Assembly: GCA_964439725.1 (NCBI GenBank)
Contig: CAYTPY010000016.1
Span: 1-34,648, forward strand
Direction of reading: 5' to 3'
Length of the DNA: 34,648 bases
From: Croceibacterium_A sp964439725
Lineage (GTDB): Bacteria; Pseudomonadota; Alphaproteobacteria; Sphingomonadales; Sphingomonadaceae
The notes beneath the pieces are model-generated. The model saw only the letters and a list, made by a program, of their open reading frames with translations, searched no databases and had not been told where the DNA came from. The position numbers and the translations under genes were made by a program. Positions 7,134 through 15,230 of this stretch are shown piece after piece (position 1 is the stretch's first letter; every line of letters starts with the position of its first letter).

Positions 7134-7934
7134 TCATCCTCTCAGGAAGGACCTTAGCACGTCCACCGCTGCAGGGAACTCGTCGAGCAGGAGGTGCGAG
7201 CCGCCCGGAACCACAGCGAGCTTGGCGTGCGGGAGAATGTCCTGCCAATCCTGCGCATGACCGAGCGGGACGATGCGGTCGGCCTCGCCCCACAGCAAGA
7301 GCGTCGGGCGGTCGAAGCCTTTCAGGCCCTCCCGCAGCGCTCGGTCGGCCGCGGCGATGTCCTCGCGCGAGGCGAAGGCGGCGCGGCTTTCGCGGTCGCG
7401 CAGCGCCTGCCATTCGGGTGAGGGGTTGGCGGGCCAGTACGGTTCGATCCACGCCGGATCGGTCACGAACATCTTGGGCAGGTCGGCAGGGGCGACCTCG
7501 GCGAAGTCGGGCATTGCGGCGGCCTTCGAGTTCAGGCCGGCGGGCGCGGTGAGCACGAGCTTGTCGATGTCGCCGGGATTGGCCGCGGCATAGCGGGCCG
7601 CCATGTGCCCGCCCATCGACGCGCCGGCGAGGTGGAAGGTGTCTAGGCCGAGCGCTGGAAGCAGCAGCTCGTAGTGGGAAACGTAGTCCTCCATGCCGCC
7701 GAAGTCGGCATCGGCGCTCTCGCCGAAGTTCGGGTGGTAGGGGCAGAATACGCGGAATTCCCCAGCCAGTGCTCGCGCCCATTCGAAGCCGTGGAAGGTG
7801 CCTCCACCGTGGAAATAGACCAGCGGCGCGGCGCTGCCGTCATCGGCGCCAATCGCGTAAGTGACCGTTTCCACGCCTTCGACGCGGTGAACGATGCGGT
7901 CGAACCCTTCGGTGCTGTAGGTCCACTTGCTCAT
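7134..7934 (-). CDS. Alpha/beta hydrolase
   Basis: This is a 266-residue alpha/beta-fold hydrolase with a complete triad: S106 in GASMGG, D219 in LLWGEADRIVP and H247 in GGSHLLLDE. The oxyanion-hole region is YFHGGGTFHGF. The arrangement resembles meta-cleavage-product hydrolases and related C-C or ester hydrolases. The start is taken as ATG at 7934 (MSKWTYSTEG); an upstream in-frame GTG at 8003 would add 23 alanine-rich residues that do not look like a real N-terminus. Its TGA is separated by one base from the CmcJ-like gene, so the two are probably cotranslated. The substrate is unknown; hydrolysis of a ring-opened or ester intermediate fits the context. Confidence 0.88.
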   Translation of the reverse strand: MSKWTYSTEGFDRIVHRVEGVETVTYAIGADDGSAAPLVYFHGGGTFHGFEWARALAGEFRVFCPYHPNFGESADADFGGMEDYVSHYELLLPALGLDTFHLAGASMGGHMAARYAAANPGDIDKLVLTAPAGLNSKAAAMPDFAEVAPADLPKMFVTDPAWIEPYWPANPSPEWQALRDRESRAAFASREDIAAADRALREGLKGFDRPTLLLWGEADRIVPLGHAQDWQDILPHAKLAVVPGGSHLLLDEFPAAVDVLRSFLRG

Positions 7935-8015
7935 GCCGTTCCCCGCCTGCATCGAGGCGGCGGCGCTAGCACGCGCGGCGAAGGAGGCAAATGCCGCCGT
8001 CACCGCCAGCGCGAG

Positions 8016-8159
8016 CTAGCGCTCGATCGGCATCGGCGCGCGCTTGATCAGCTCGGCGAGCGGGGACGCCCGTATTTCGGCCACGCGGCGCTGGCTTGGC
8101 GAGCATCTCAGCTCTGTCAGGCCGGCGCCGACCACCACGACCTGACAAACGCTGGAAGC
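8016..8159 (-). pseudogene. Possible coding remnant after the MFS gene
   Basis: After the MFS stop, the same minus-strand frame stays open for 47 codons to a TAG at 8016-8018. It reads VVVVGAGLTELRCSPSQRRV and ends APMPIER. The start resembles a Rossmann GxGxx segment, but there is no ATG with a ribosome site and the piece is too short to be a known domain. It may be the tail of a decayed gene or chance open frame in GC-rich DNA. The same stretch holds an inverted repeat, TGTCAGG at 8115-8121 against CCTGACA at 8141-8147. Confidence 0.2.
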
Positions 8160-9416
8160 TCAAGCGGCCGCCCGGGCGAGCTGCCGCCGGGCGAGAACCT
8201 GCGGGTTGGTCTCGCGGACGAACAGCGCGGCCAGACCGGCCCCGATCGCTAGCGCGCCCTGGATGTAAAGCGCGACCTCGAGCCCGTACTGGTCGGCGAG
8301 CCTGCCGGCGATCGGGGGGCCGAACACGCCGCCGGTCAATTCGCCAATCATCACGACGAGTCCCATGGCGGTCGCCGCCTGGGCGCGGCCGACCGTCTCG
8401 GTCGGGATCACGCCCATGAACAGCGGGAACGTGCCGAGCCCCATCCAGCTGACGAACATCAGCCCGGTCAGCATCCATACCGGTCCTTCGAACCACAGCA
8501 GTGCCGCCGGGGCGAGCGCCATCAACGAAGCGAACACCGCGAGTGGAACCTTACGGCCGATCCGATCCGACAGCAGGGCGACGACGATGGCGCCGACCGC
8601 GGGGCAGATGCCGACTACGGCCATGATATTGCTCCAGGTCAGGTCGTCGTAGCCGCGCGGGCCGTCGAGATAGAGCGGCATGAAGATCGAGCCGACCACG
8701 ATCGAGCCGACGGCGCAGGCGCTGACCAGCGAGCACAGCAGGATGTTCCTATGGGCGAACAGGGCGAGGGGGAGGAAACCCCCGGGCGGTGGCGCGTGAA
8801 CCGCACCGGCGGGTCGCTCGGGTTCGTCGACGAAGCGCCAGATCAGCACCGCCAGGATCAGGCCGGGAATACCGGCAATGAAGAACGCGGCATTCCAATC
8901 GTAAGCCGCCGCGATCCGGACCAGCGCGTAAGATGCCAGCGAGGTGCCGACGATCGGCCCAAACACGTTCTGGACGATGCCGGCATTGAGCGCCTGCCGA
9001 CCCGGCGACGAGGCTGCGGCCATGATAGCGAGGCAAATTGGCAGGAACGGCCCTTCGGCCAAGCCCATGACGATGCGGGATGCGAGTAGCGACTCGAAGT
9101 TCCAGGCCAGCCCGGAGAACACCGAGCATATCGAGAACAGCACCAGCGCCGTGATCAGGAAGGGCTTGCGGCGCCCGATCAGGTCCGACCAGCGGCCGAT
9201 CACGTAAGCGCCGAGGGCCCAAGTCAGGGAGAGGCCCGAATTCGCCCAACCGATCTGCTCGTTGCTGAGACCGAGATCCGCCTGCACGAATGGCGCCAAG
9301 AAAGTGAGCGCCATGCGATCGAAATAGGCAAATCCGAACGCCAGGCCGAGGAGGACCAGCACCCGCAGCTCGTAGCTGCGACTCTCTCCGCCCGCCGGTA
9401 TCGACGCGGTGGCCAT
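8160..9416 (-). CDS. MFS transporter
   Basis: This 418-residue major facilitator superfamily permease has about 12 predicted membrane segments. The loop 2-3 signature is GRWSDLIGRRKP, and the related loop between helices 8 and 9 is LLSDRIGRKVP. The N-terminus ELRVLVLLGLAFGFAYFDRM, continuing ALTFLAPFV, resembles the anion:cation symporter (ACS) and aromatic-acid symporter branches, which import organic acids across the inner membrane. The ATG at 9416 has GGGGGAGG immediately upstream. It is the first gene of the minus-strand locus and diverges from the TonB-dependent receptor, so the two could deliver the same compound across inner and outer membranes. Confidence 0.92.
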   Translation of the reverse strand: MATASIPAGGESRSYELRVLVLLGLAFGFAYFDRMALTFLAPFVQADLGLSNEQIGWANSGLSLTWALGAYVIGRWSDLIGRRKPFLITALVLFSICSVFSGLAWNFESLLASRIVMGLAEGPFLPICLAIMAAASSPGRQALNAGIVQNVFGPIVGTSLASYALVRIAAAYDWNAAFFIAGIPGLILAVLIWRFVDEPERPAGAVHAPPPGGFLPLALFAHRNILLCSLVSACAVGSIVVGSIFMPLYLDGPRGYDDLTWSNIMAVVGICPAVGAIVVALLSDRIGRKVPLAVFASLMALAPAALLWFEGPVWMLTGLMFVSWMGLGTFPLFMGVIPTETVGRAQAATAMGLVVMIGELTGGVFGPPIAGRLADQYGLEVALYIQGALAIGAGLAALFVRETNPQVLARRQLARAAA

Positions 9417-9455
9417 TACCTCCCCCTCTGTTTTCGTTGCCCCTGCGTAAGTTGG

Positions 9456-9471
9456 AGACGCTGCGGCGTCT
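9456..9471. promoter_or_regulatory. Inverted repeat, candidate operator upstream of the MFS gene
   Basis: AGACGC-TGCG-GCGTCT forms a perfect 6-base-arm inverted repeat 40-55 bases upstream of the MFS start codon. The position would suit an operator, but such short GC-rich repeats also occur by chance and no regulator gene lies next to it. Confidence 0.25.
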
Positions 9472-9588
9472 AGGCGGCATCAACGTAGGCTGCCGATACG
9501 GTGAAATATTCGCAATGCTTAGCTCTCGAAGTGTGTTGCTCGATTGTGACACCGACCCGCCTTAGGACGGAACATTGCGCCAGCGGGT

Positions 9589-9616
9589 TTGAGCGCCTGC
9601 TGACATAGGTTATCAC
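9589..9616 (+). promoter_or_regulatory. Weak sigma-70-like promoter candidate for the TonB-dependent receptor
   Basis: TTGAGC (9589-9594) and TATCAC (9611-9616) are separated by 16 bases, each matching four of six consensus positions. Transcription from here would leave a leader of about 140 bases that includes the hairpin before the start codon. This is weak evidence on its own. Confidence 0.25.
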
Positions 9617-9738
9617 CGAGCCGGGAGAGAGGAGTGGGTCGCGCCGGTCCTTTTCGTTTCCTCCGGATACTTCCTGTCTGCCGCGAGACTGCCAACAAGG
9701 TAGCTCGAACACACGGGATCCGCGGGAGCCGCCCAGAG

Positions 9739-9765
9739 AGGCTTCCGCCAAGGGAGAGGAAGCCT
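9739..9765 (+). promoter_or_regulatory. Leader hairpin holding the ribosome binding site before the receptor gene
   Basis: AGGCTTCC (9739-9746) pairs perfectly with GGAAGCCT (9758-9765), giving an 8-bp stem with an 11-base loop GCCAAGGGAGA. The stem ends one base before the ATG at 9767. The ribosome binding sequence AAGGGAGAGGA lies partly in the loop and partly in the 3' arm, so folding could limit initiation. It may be a translational control element or merely chance pairing. Confidence 0.45.
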
Positions 9766-9766
9766 G

Positions 9767-12355
9767 ATGTATTTCAAGACGCTCAGCGTGGTGTCGTCGC
9801 TTGCCTTGGCTGCAAGCCTGTCGACGCAAGCCCATGCGCAGAACCAGTCGCCGGAGGTCACGCAGTCCACTGAGGATGAGGGCGCCCGGACCAACATCAT
9901 CACCGTGACGGCACAATTCCGCGAGCAGAACCTTCAGGACACGCCGATCGCCATCACAGCGGTTAACGCCGAGATGCTCGAGGCGCGTGGTGCTACCGAC
10001 ATTACGGCCGTTGCGGCGCAGGCGCCGAACGTCAGCCTCAAGCCACAGCCACAGAACGGTGGCTCTGGCCTGATTGCCTTCATCCGCGGCGTCGGGCAGG
10101 TCGACTTCAACTACGCGCTCGATCCGGGCGTCGGTGTCTATATCGACGACGTCTACATCCCCACGCTATCCGCCTCACTACTCGAACTGATGGATCTGGA
10201 TCGGATCGAGGTCCTGCGCGGTCCGCAAGGTACGTTGGCCGGAAAGAACTCGATCGGCGGCGCGATCAAACTGTTCAGCGCCAAACCCACCGGCAATGGC
10301 GAGGGATCGGTCCGAGCGACCTATGGCTCTTTCGATCGCATCGAGCTGCGCGGCATGGCCGACTTCGCCGTCACCGATAACCTGTTCGCTCGCGTGTCGG
10401 GTCTGGGAAAGAGCGTCGATGGCCATGTCCAGGTGCTCGACTACGGATTGACCCACCCCAATTCCAATGTGCCGGCGAACAACGCGCGCGGCCGGGGCAA
10501 TCCGGATCACACAACGCAGGGCGGGATGAACACGACGGCGGGCCGTCTGGCCCTGCGGTGGATCCCGACCGACCGGCTCGAAGTCAATGTTTCAGCCGAC
10601 TACACCTCGCAACGCGGCGAAGCTGGGCCGACGGTCGTCATTGCCGCCGGCGCGGTATCGGACACGGCCGCCGAGTTCGACCCGTTCTCCACCAATCCGG
10701 CGACCAACGCCAATGGCGGCGGATGGCTGGTCGGGCGAGACGGCAATCCGGTCCCATTGAACTGCGCCTTCGTTCCGGCAGGTCCGTACAGTTGCGACAC
10801 GCTGAGCGGAGATTACGGCGACCCCCGCTACATCAGCTACGCCAACTTCATCGACGCGATGGTTCCGACCTCTCAGGCGCCGTTCAAGCCGTACGTCGCC
10901 CTGCAGAACCAGGACTTCAGCGGCTGGGGCGTGAATGGCAACATCGCTTACGAGCTGGCCGACAACTTCGAATTGGTCTGGATCGGCTCCTGGCGCGAGT
11001 ATGAATCCAACTGGGGTCAGGACCAGGATTCCACCCCGATCCCTGTTGCCCAGCTGGACAACCATATGAACCACCGGGCCTGGAGCCAGGAGGTGCGTCT
11101 GAACGGCGAGCTGGCGGATGGCCTGCTCGAATTCACCCTCGGCGGTTTCTACCTGGACCAAGACGGCGAATACACGGCGCGGGTTGACCTCAACTACGCA
11201 GGCATCGACTTCATCCACGGTCCTGACACCACCCCCAGCACCACAAAGGCGCTGTTCGGCACGGCAACGATCCGGCCGACTGATGCTCTCAGCCTGACGG
11301 GAGGCATCCGCTACACGAAGGACAAGAAGGTCTACACCTACTTCCGGTCCAATCCGGACGGCACGGTGCCTTTCGAGGGCCCGCTTGCGCCCCCAGCAGG
11401 CCTGCCGCCTATTTGCGAAGCCTTCCTGGGCCTTCCGCAGGTCACGATCCCGGGCGTGCCGACTTCGATCGGCAACTCGCCAAACTGCTTGCTGACGGGC
11501 CTGTTCGGAATCTCCGACTCATTCGAAGGCGACCGTTTCGACTGGCGCGTGGCAGCAGACTATCGGTTCTCCGACGAGTTCCTGATGTACGCATCGGTCG
11601 CGACCGGCTTCAAAGGCGGCGGCGTGAACCCACGTCCGTTCTTCGGGCCATCGGCCGGCGAGTGTGATGCACCCGGCTATGTCGCTCCGGCACCCTGCAA
11701 CCAGCTGCGCTCCTTCGACCCGGAGACGATCACCACCTACGAGATCGGCTTCAAGTCCGACCTTCTTGATCGCCGGCTGCGGCTGAACGGCGCGGCATTC
11801 TACAACGAATACGACAACATCATCCTGCAGTTGTCGGCCTGTCCGTCGATTCCCTGCCAGCAGCCGCGCAATGTCGGGACGGCCGAAGTCAAGGGGTTCG
11901 AGCTCGAGCTTTCCGCCTATCCGGTTGATGGTCTCTCGCTCGACGCCAGCATGAGCTACATCGATTTTGAATACACTGATGTCGGCACTTCAGGTGTCCC
12001 GCTTACCGCGGTCACACCATACACGCCGGAGCTCACTTATGGTTTCGGGGTCCAGTACGACCACGAGATCTCTGCGGGCACGATGATGGTCCGCTTCGAT
12101 GGCGCCTACCAGTCACATATCTTCAACGAGAGCTTCAACACCGAGTGGGGCCGGATCGATGGGTACTTCCTCGGCAATGCTCGCATCGGCTTCACCACCG
12201 CCGATGATGACTGGAACATTTCGCTCGAAGTGCACAACGTGTTCGACAAGTTCCATTTTCTGACCAAGGCCGACGTCACGACGGCTCTGGGCGTAGTGAC
12301 AGGTGTGCCGGGCCTGCCGCGGACCTGGGCGGTCAGCGTCAAGCGGAACTTCTGA
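9767..12355 (+). CDS. TonB-dependent receptor
   Basis: This is an 862-residue outer-membrane receptor. The signal peptide is MYFKTLSVVSSLALAASLST followed by QAHA, with likely cleavage at AHA-Q. A TonB-box-like NIITVTAQ comes next, then the plug domain (EQNLQDTPIAITAVNAEML ... IAFIRGVGQVDF ... DRIEVLRGPQGTLAGKNSIG GA). The rest is a 22-strand-type barrel ending in TWAVSVKRNF with the terminal aromatic required for barrel assembly. Length suits the sphingomonad receptors that import large or hydrophobic organic compounds (siderophore receptors are usually shorter), but the ligand is not determined. It diverges from the MFS gene and the catabolic locus, which suggests it imports the locus's substrate using TonB and the proton motive force. 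Confidence 0.96.
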   Translation: MYFKTLSVVSSLALAASLSTQAHAQNQSPEVTQSTEDEGARTNIITVTAQFREQNLQDTPIAITAVNAEMLEARGATDITAVAAQAPNVSLKPQPQNGGSGLIAFIRGVGQVDFNYALDPGVGVYIDDVYIPTLSASLLELMDLDRIEVLRGPQGTLAGKNSIGGAIKLFSAKPTGNGEGSVRATYGSFDRIELRGMADFAVTDNLFARVSGLGKSVDGHVQVLDYGLTHPNSNVPANNARGRGNPDHTTQGGMNTTAGRLALRWIPTDRLEVNVSADYTSQRGEAGPTVVIAAGAVSDTAAEFDPFSTNPATNANGGGWLVGRDGNPVPLNCAFVPAGPYSCDTLSGDYGDPRYISYANFIDAMVPTSQAPFKPYVALQNQDFSGWGVNGNIAYELADNFELVWIGSWREYESNWGQDQDSTPIPVAQLDNHMNHRAWSQEVRLNGELADGLLEFTLGGFYLDQDGEYTARVDLNYAGIDFIHGPDTTPSTTKALFGTATIRPTDALSLTGGIRYTKDKKVYTYFRSNPDGTVPFEGPLAPPAGLPPICEAFLGLPQVTIPGVPTSIGNSPNCLLTGLFGISDSFEGDRFDWRVAADYRFSDEFLMYASVATGFKGGGVNPRPFFGPSAGECDAPGYVAPAPCNQLRSFDPETITTYEIGFKSDLLDRRLRLNGAAFYNEYDNIILQLSACPSIPCQQPRNVGTAEVKGFELELSAYPVDGLSLDASMSYIDFEYTDVGTSGVPLTAVTPYTPELTYGFGVQYDHEISAGTMMVRFDGAYQSHIFNESFNTEWGRIDGYFLGNARIGFTTADDDWNISLEVHNVFDKFHFLTKADVTTALGVVTGVPGLPRTWAVSVKRNF

Positions 12356-12374
12356 TCGAGCGCGCTTGCGAATG

Positions 12375-12404
12375 AGGGCGCGGGTTATCCGATCCGCGCC
12401 CTTT
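12375..12404 (+). terminator. Intrinsic terminator after the TonB-dependent receptor
   Basis: AGGGCGCGG at 12375-12383 pairs over nine bases with CCGCGCCCT at 12394-12402, with a 10-base loop and a short T run (TTT) following. It begins 20 bases after the receptor stop codon. The T run is short, so termination may be only partial. Confidence 0.65.
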
Positions 12405-12469
12405 GGTCATTACGCAACGTGTTGGTAGAGCCGCGATGAATGCAGAGCGGCCGGCGCACGGGCGACAGC

Positions 12470-12751
12470 CTAGTCGGTGTTGAGCCGCTCGCGCATTTCC
12501 TTGCCGGGCTTGAAATAGGGCACGCGCTTCGACGGTACGTCGACCGGATCGCCGGTGCGCGGGTTGCGCCCAAGGCGGGCTTCACGCAGCCTGGTCGAGA
12601 ACGTCCCAAAGCCTCGCAGCTCGACCCGGCCGCCCTCGGCCAGACGTCCTCCGATTTCATCGAAGAAGATATCGACGACTTGCTCGACCTCTTCAGGCCG
12701 AAGTTCGGGGTTGTCGGCGGAAAGCGCCTGCAGGAGTTCGGATCTGATCAT
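12470..12751 (-). CDS. ihfB: Integration host factor subunit beta
   Basis: This is a 93-residue DNABII-family DNA-bending protein. Beginning at MIRSELLQALSADNP, it shows the helical dimerisation part, then GGRVELRGFGTFSTRLREAR and the DNA-minor-groove arm GRNPRTGDPV with the intercalating proline, ending YFKPGKEMRERLNTD. The MIRSEL start and the C-terminal tail favour IHF-beta over HU. The ATG at 12751 is chosen although the frame extends nine codons upstream. It pairs with IHF-alpha (not in the window) to bend DNA in replication, recombination and transcription. In many alphaproteobacteria ihfB lies just after rpsA; here the upstream neighbour is a GntR regulator instead. Confidence 0.93.
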   Translation of the reverse strand: MIRSELLQALSADNPELRPEEVEQVVDIFFDEIGGRLAEGGRVELRGFGTFSTRLREARLGRNPRTGDPVDVPSKRVPYFKPGKEMRERLNTD

Positions 12752-12767
12752 CGACTTTCGTATCCCT

Positions 12768-12792
12768 CTGGCGGGCACTTTGGCCCCGCCAG
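12768..12792 (-). promoter_or_regulatory. Hairpin in the ihfB leader
   Basis: On the minus strand CTGGCGGG pairs perfectly with CCCGCCAG around a 9-base loop, giving an 8-bp GC-rich stem 16 bases upstream of the ihfB start. The purine-rich AGAGGGA follows the stem directly. It has no T run, so it is more likely a leader structure or mRNA-stability element than a terminator for the gntR gene upstream. Confidence 0.45.
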
Positions 12793-12915
12793 CTTTACCT
12801 CGCCGCTCGGTGACTCCGAGTGCGGCAGCCGCGACCCCTTAGACAATTTGGCAGAGTGACGGCTACAGCGCAATTGCCTCGGGAAACAAATATTGGTTAA
12901 TCAACCGCGCGAAGG

Positions 12916-13254
12916 TCACGCCTCATCGAGAACTTCCGCGGGCTCGATGCCGAGCCGCTTCATGCGGTCGCGGATTTCGGGCCACTCGCGTTCAAGGAAC
13001 GCCGCGCGTTCCGAGGCGCGCAAATGCTCTGCCGCGCCTTCCCTGACAAACATGCCCACACCGCGCTGGACCCGGATAAGCCCGTCCGCCTGGAACTGCT
13101 GGTAGGCTTTCGCGACCGTCAAGGGGTTGGCTCCTTGCTCCGCAGCGAAAGCCCGGACCGACGGGAGCATCTGCCCTTCCGGATACCGTCCCTCGATGAT
13201 CGCCGCGGCGATCTCGTCACGAAGGCGCAAGTACACGGGGCGGTTGTCAGCCAT
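12916..13254 (-). CDS. GntR family transcriptional regulator, YtrA-like
   Basis: This is a 112-residue regulator. The N-terminal winged helix-turn-helix is clear: PVYLRLRDEIAAAIIEGRYP, then LPSVRAFAAEQGANPLTVAKAYQQ and GLIRVQRGVGMFV. Only about 40 residues of helical C-terminus follow (RASERAAFLEREWPEIRDRM), which matches the short YtrA subfamily without a ligand domain. The start is ATG at 13254 (MADNRPVYLRL); the frame extends 29 codons further upstream without homology. It diverges from the POT transporter gene, which it may regulate together with itself; YtrA proteins often control adjacent transporter genes. Confidence 0.88.
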   Translation of the reverse strand: MADNRPVYLRLRDEIAAAIIEGRYPEGQMLPSVRAFAAEQGANPLTVAKAYQQFQADGLIRVQRGVGMFVREGAAEHLRASERAAFLEREWPEIRDRMKRLGIEPAEVLDEA

Positions 13255-13392
13255 AGTGATGCAGTGCCATAATACAGCGCGGCAGACAAGGGCGGGCCGT
13301 TTCCTTTGTAACGAAATGCGCTTCACAGCGGAAAAACACACGCTAGTTTGCCGCCACGGCCGGGACTCCGGCGTCGGAAGGCGGAGACGGGC

Positions 13393-15222
13393 TTGAGCTT
13401 CCAGGAAATAATCGTGGCGACGGCCTGTGCGCTGCTGCTTATCCTGCTGGTAGCAGGCGGGACCATCGTCGCTTCATCGAAGCGGGAGTTCGCCGGTCAC
13501 CCCAAGGGCCTCTACGTCCTGTTCTTCGCCGAAATGTGGGAGCGGTTCTCCTACTACGGCATGCGGGCGTTGCTGATCTTCTACCTGACGCAGCACTGGC
13601 TGTTCTCGGATGAAGATGCGTCAGTTATCTATGGCGCTTACACCGCGCTGGTTTACATCGCCCCGGTGCTCGGCGGTTATCTGGCCGATCGGTATCTCGG
13701 ACAACGCAAGGCAGTGCTGTTTGGCGCCGTCCTGCTGACCTGCGGGCACTTCCTGATGGCCTTTGAAGGCGATCCGAGCCTGGGCCAGGGCAACCCGATG
13801 ATCAACGTGTTCTGGGCGGCTCTGGCGTTCATCATCGTCGGATCGGGCTTCCTGAAGGCCAACATCTCGGTGATCGTCGGCCAACTCTACCCGCGCACCG
13901 ACGTGCGCCGCGATGGCGCCTACACCATTTTCTACATGGGCATTAACGCCGGCGCAGCAATCGGCACGATCATCGCCGGCTATCTCGGGCAGACGTATGG
14001 CTGGGCCTATGGCTTCGGCGCCGCCGGCCTCGGGATGTTGCTCGGCCTGATCGTGTTCGTGGTGTTCAAGCCCTTGCTCGAAGGCAAGGGCGAGTCGCTC
14101 GTGCCGGAGCAGCTTGCCGCGCCGTATATGGGTATCCGCTTCGAATGGTTCCTGTACCTCGTCGGCCTCGCCGCGGTCGCGGTCACCTGGTGGCTGGTGC
14201 AGAACCAGGCGGTCGTGGGCTCTATCCTCGGCGTGTTCGGGTTCGTTCTGCTCGGCTTCGTGCTGTGGATTGCCTTGTTCCGGATCCCCTACGGCGGATT
14301 CCAACACGCCCCGCGCGTCCCAGCGGTTGCGTTTCTTGCCGGCACTGCCGTCGCGTCGCTTTCGATGCTGGCAGGGGCGCTCGGGGCCGAGGCTGCTTAC
14401 AACGGCGCCTATGCCGGCGGCGGCGTGATGCTGCTCATCCTCATCCAGCAGATGTTCGCCACCGGCAGCGACGACCGGGACCGGATCGTTGCGGCGATGT
14501 TCCTGATCCTGGGCTCGATCCTGTTCTGGTCGCTGTTCGAACAGGCCGGTTCCTCGTTGAACCTGTTCACCGACCGCTACGTCGACCGCGCAGGGGTGGA
14601 GGCCTCGCTGTTCCAGTCGATCAACCCGATCTACATCATCACCCTGGCCCCCCTGTTCGCCGGGCTATGGACCTGGCTCGGCCGCCGAGGGCTCGAGCCG
14701 TCTACTCCGGCCAAGTTTGGCCTTGCGATGGTGCAACTCGGAGCCGGCTTCCTGGTGCTGGTGTTCGGCGCGCAAGCCGTGGGTCTGCAGAACATGACGC
14801 CGGTGATCTTCATCTTCCTGATCTATCTGCTTCACACTACGGGCGAACTCTGTCTCTCGCCGGTCGGCCTAAGCGCGATGAACCGCCTGGCGCCTGCGCA
14901 CATGGCCTCTTTGATAATGGGCACCTGGTTCTTCGCGTCGGCAACCGGCAATTTCGTTGCCGGACTGATCGCGGCGGCGACGGGGTCGGAAGCGGCATCG
15001 GGCGAGGGCGCGGCGAAGGAAACCGTGCTGGCCGTTTACAGCCAGATCGGCTGGATCGCCGTGGGTGTAGGTGTGGCGGTCGTCGTCATCAGCCCCTTGA
15101 TCAAGCGGCTCATGCACCTCGACACGCTGCGGGACGCAGACGTCGGCAGCGACCTCGAAGGACAAGCACAAGCTGGCATCGAGCCCCAAGCAGCGGGCGT
15201 CCACCCGACGACCACTCGATAA
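13393..15222 (+). CDS. POT/PTR2 family peptide transporter
   Basis: This is a proton-dependent oligopeptide transporter of about 609 residues in the inner membrane, with some 12-14 hydrophobic segments. The family signature ExxERFxYYG is EMWERFSYYG at residues 47-56. Also typical are GGYLADRYLGQRKAVLFGA (loop 2-3), YPRTDVRRDGAYTIFYMGIN (the second PTR2 signature region) and the late GELCLSPVGLSAMNRLAP. An N-terminal hydrophobic helix precedes the signature. The start is uncertain: TTG at 13393 has GGAG about 8 bases upstream and is chosen; TTG at 13348 or GTG at 13414 are alternatives. It imports di- and tripeptides with protons and diverges from a GntR regulator. Confidence 0.92.
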   Translation: MSFQEIIVATACALLLILLVAGGTIVASSKREFAGHPKGLYVLFFAEMWERFSYYGMRALLIFYLTQHWLFSDEDASVIYGAYTALVYIAPVLGGYLADRYLGQRKAVLFGAVLLTCGHFLMAFEGDPSLGQGNPMINVFWAALAFIIVGSGFLKANISVIVGQLYPRTDVRRDGAYTIFYMGINAGAAIGTIIAGYLGQTYGWAYGFGAAGLGMLLGLIVFVVFKPLLEGKGESLVPEQLAAPYMGIRFEWFLYLVGLAAVAVTWWLVQNQAVVGSILGVFGFVLLGFVLWIALFRIPYGGFQHAPRVPAVAFLAGTAVASLSMLAGALGAEAAYNGAYAGGGVMLLILIQQMFATGSDDRDRIVAAMFLILGSILFWSLFEQAGSSLNLFTDRYVDRAGVEASLFQSINPIYIITLAPLFAGLWTWLGRRGLEPSTPAKFGLAMVQLGAGFLVLVFGAQAVGLQNMTPVIFIFLIYLLHTTGELCLSPVGLSAMNRLAPAHMASLIMGTWFFASATGNFVAGLIAAATGSEAASGEGAAKETVLAVYSQIGWIAVGVGVAVVVISPLIKRLMHLDTLRDADVGSDLEGQAQAGIEPQAAGVHPTTTR

Positions 15223-15230
15223 AGGATTTG

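Larger units (their letters stand above)
9417..9766. other. 350-base divergent intergenic region
   Basis: No gene is seen here. The region separates the MFS gene (minus) from the TonB-dependent receptor (plus), so it must hold both promoters. It contains a short inverted repeat near the MFS start, a weak promoter candidate for the receptor, and a hairpin directly before the receptor start codon, each listed separately. GC content falls around 9500-9560 (for example GGTGAAATATTCGCAATGC), as expected for a regulatory zone. Confidence 0.7.

Noticed and set aside
7674..8252. Plus-strand open frame across the alpha/beta hydrolase and MFS junction
   Set aside because: It is antisense to two well-supported genes, without a ribosome site or recognisable domain.
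9515..9565. A 16-codon leader ORF (MLSSRSVLLDCDTDPP)
   Set aside because: It has no ribosome binding site and lies upstream of the promoter candidate, so it is probably chance.
13269..13274. TATTAT on the minus strand as a -10 box for the gntR gene
   Set aside because: No acceptable -35 element lies 16-18 bases upstream, and the region is the only AT-rich patch around, so a match is expected by chance.
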